The position numbers were made by a program, and so were the translations under genes. The notes beneath the pieces are model-generated. The model searched no databases, was not told the origin of the DNA, and saw only the letters and a list, made by a program, of their open reading frames with translations. Of a stretch of DNA of 7,087 bases, positions 5,870-7,087 are shown one piece after another (position 1 is the stretch's first letter; the number at the start of each line of letters is the position of its first letter). Origin of the DNA: an uncultured Armatimonadota bacterium (lineage in GTDB: Bacteria > Armatimonadota > Armatimonadia > Armatimonadales > Armatimonadaceae); NCBI GenBank assembly GCA_903924445.1, contig CAIYBQ010000279.1, positions 1 to 7,087 of the forward strand, in the 5' to 3' direction.

Positions 5870-7087
5870 CTACCCAACCGGCTTGATCGTTGGGCCTTGG
5901 GGTGAATCGCCAACCTCCCAGCCCATTGCCAGCAGCTCAGCACGAATCGCATCCGAACGGGCGAAGTCCTTCGCCTTGCGTGCCGCCTGACGCTCATCCA
6001 CCAGCGCAAGCACATCCGCGGGAACAGAAACCTCGGCAGGCTGCACCGCATGCGTCTCGAAGTCAAGTCCGAGGACAGCATCGAAGTGACGCCAAAGCTT
6101 TGGCGACCCGTAGCTGTGCAAAACGCCAATCGCTTTTGGCACATTGAGGTCATCACAGAGGGCTGTAAGCACATCGGTGACCGCCGCGTCAAAGGCCGGT
6201 TGGTCTGCGAGAGGCTCATCCGATGTTCGCGCAACACGCTCATACAACCGCTTCAGACTCGCCGCCGCCGTGTCGAGTGAATCCGCCTGGCCCTTTGTTC
6301 GAGCATCATCCGACCACTCCCACGCCAGCTCAAGCTCACTTCGGTAGTGCGCCTGGAGGCACAAATAACGATACGCCAATGGGTCGTAGCCGGAGTTCTT
6401 CAGCGTCTGAACCGTCAGGAAGTTGCCCTTGGACTTGGACATCTTGCCCTTCACATTTAGGAATGCCGCGTGCATCCAATACCGCGCAAATGTCTTCCCC
6501 GTCGCACACTCGCTCTGCGCAATCTCATTCGTGTTATGCACCGGGATATGGTCATTGCCACCACAGTGGATATCAAATGTCTCCCCGAGGTACTTCATCG
6601 CCATCGCGGAACACTCAATATGCCAGCCAGGATAGCCGGTGCCCCATGGTGATTCCCACTTCATGATGTGATTTGGCTTGTTTGTAAACCACAGAATAAA
6701 GTCCTGTGGGGTGCGCTTACCGGGATCGACGAACAAGTCTTCACGGGCGCCGTGCTTCTGCTCATCAAATTTGATACGTGCGAGCTTGCCGTACTGGTCA
6801 TCCTTGGATGTGTCAAAGTACAGGCCTTCCTCCGTCAAGTAGGTGTACCCGCGGCGCTCGAGCTCAAGGTTGAGGGCAATCATTTCCTCAACGTGCTCGG
6901 TCGCGCGTGGAAGAACATCCGGGCGATTTATACCAAGCGCAAACATGTCAACAAGAAACGCATCCTCGTAAAACCGCGCTAGCTCCCAGGGCGTCTTTTG
7001 CTCGCGCTGGGCCGCGATGGCCATTTTGTCTTCGCCGGCATCGCCATCCGATGTCATATGCCCGACATCCGTGACGTTCATCACCCA
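5870..7087 (-). CDS. cysS: Cysteinyl-tRNA synthetase, N-terminus outside the window
   Basis: This class I synthetase charges tRNA-Cys with cysteine using ATP. The frame is open to the window edge (405 residues visible, TAG stop at 5870-5872). It begins within the NVTDVGHMTSD segment, so the first part of the Rossmann fold, with the HIGH-type motif and the first zinc cysteine, is missing. Visible hallmarks are the zinc cysteine in GYPGWHIECSAMAMKYLG and the GG-D motif in HCGGNDHIPVHNTNEIAQSE. The signature KMSKS is at 6445-6431 (GKMSKSKGNF). The anticodon-binding helical region (WEWSDDARTKGQADSLD onward) is also present. The C-terminus ends in LVDERQAARKAKDFARSDAIRAELLAMGWEVGDSPQGP, a standard CysRS tail. 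In the zinc motif, where E. coli has FPHHENE, this protein has PVHNTNE. The ligand His and final Glu are kept, but the second His and first Glu are Asn and Thr. Confidence 0.96.
   Translation of the reverse strand, partial: WVMNVTDVGHMTSDGDAGEDKMAIAAQREQKTPWELARFYEDAFLVDMFALGINRPDVLPRATEHVEEMIALNLELERRGYTYLTEEGLYFDTSKDDQYGKLARIKFDEQKHGAREDLFVDPGKRTPQDFILWFTNKPNHIMKWESPWGTGYPGWHIECSAMAMKYLGETFDIHCGGNDHIPVHNTNEIAQSECATGKTFARYWMHAAFLNVKGKMSKSKGNFLTVQTLKNSGYDPLAYRYLCLQAHYRSELELAWEWSDDARTKGQADSLDTAAASLKRLYERVARTSDEPLADQPAFDAAVTDVLTALCDDLNVPKAIGVLHSYGSPKLWRHFDAVLGLDFETHAVQPAEVSVPADVLALVDERQAARKAKDFARSDAIRAELLAMGWEVGDSPQGPTIKPVG

Noticed and set aside
5842..6243. Minus-strand 133-codon frame overlapping cysS and the hairpin
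   Set aside because: It is out of frame with the conserved CysRS C-terminal region, is Arg/Ser/Met-rich and has no domain.

Overview
The window carries genes on the minus strand only, read here from high to low coordinates. The organism is most likely a member of Armatimonadota or a close relative. The main evidence is the type IV prepilin-like protein, which has an FTLIELLVVIAIIAILAA start, the AREAARRTACLSNTKQLG helix and a C-terminal H-X9-DG motif. An LCP protein with a LytR_C tail and a CysRS of the 'GG-D-H-PVH' type fit that picture. No 16S or ribosomal gene is present to prove it.

Layout, in transcription order: (1) 7087-5870, cysteinyl-tRNA synthetase, missing its N-terminus. (2) An 84-bp gap holding a strong hairpin. 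(3) 5786-4263, LytR-CpsA-Psr cell-wall glycopolymer ligase with a GTG start. (4) 4273-3671, a short-LID adenylate-kinase-like nucleoside monophosphate kinase overlapping the LCP gene by 11 nt. (5) 3670-3453, an intergenic region holding a cobalamin (B12) riboswitch whose expression-platform hairpin abuts the Shine-Dalgarno of the next gene. (6) 3452-2670, secreted prepilin-like H-X9-DG protein with a TTG start. (7) 2660-2121, a signal-less protein resembling only the C-terminal lobe of a BtuF/FhuD-type binding protein, with a poly-Asp/Glu tail. (8) 2121-1315, a complete BtuF-type binding-protein domain, also with no signal peptide, overlapping gene 7 by 1 nt. (9) 1230-1, a secreted CocE/NonD-type serine hydrolase, missing its C-terminus.

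The striking unit is 3606-1315. A B12 riboswitch governs a pseudopilin-like protein followed, with 9-nt and -1-nt spacing, by a half and a whole BtuF-like protein. The riboswitch is supported by the GGGAA junction, the P4 hairpin, the CGCAACGGTAAG segment, a P6 hairpin, an AGTCCGG-ACC B12-box-like segment and a predicted L5-L13 kissing loop. Because the riboswitch senses cobalamin, it gives independent support for corrinoid as the ligand of the binding proteins, and it suggests that the pilin-like protein takes part in corrinoid acquisition. No permease or ATPase gene is visible in the window. This function is inferred, not demonstrated.

There is no gene-free stretch above 300 bases. The largest is 3453-3670, mostly filled by the riboswitch. 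No tRNA, rRNA, CRISPR array, insertion sequence or phage feature was seen.
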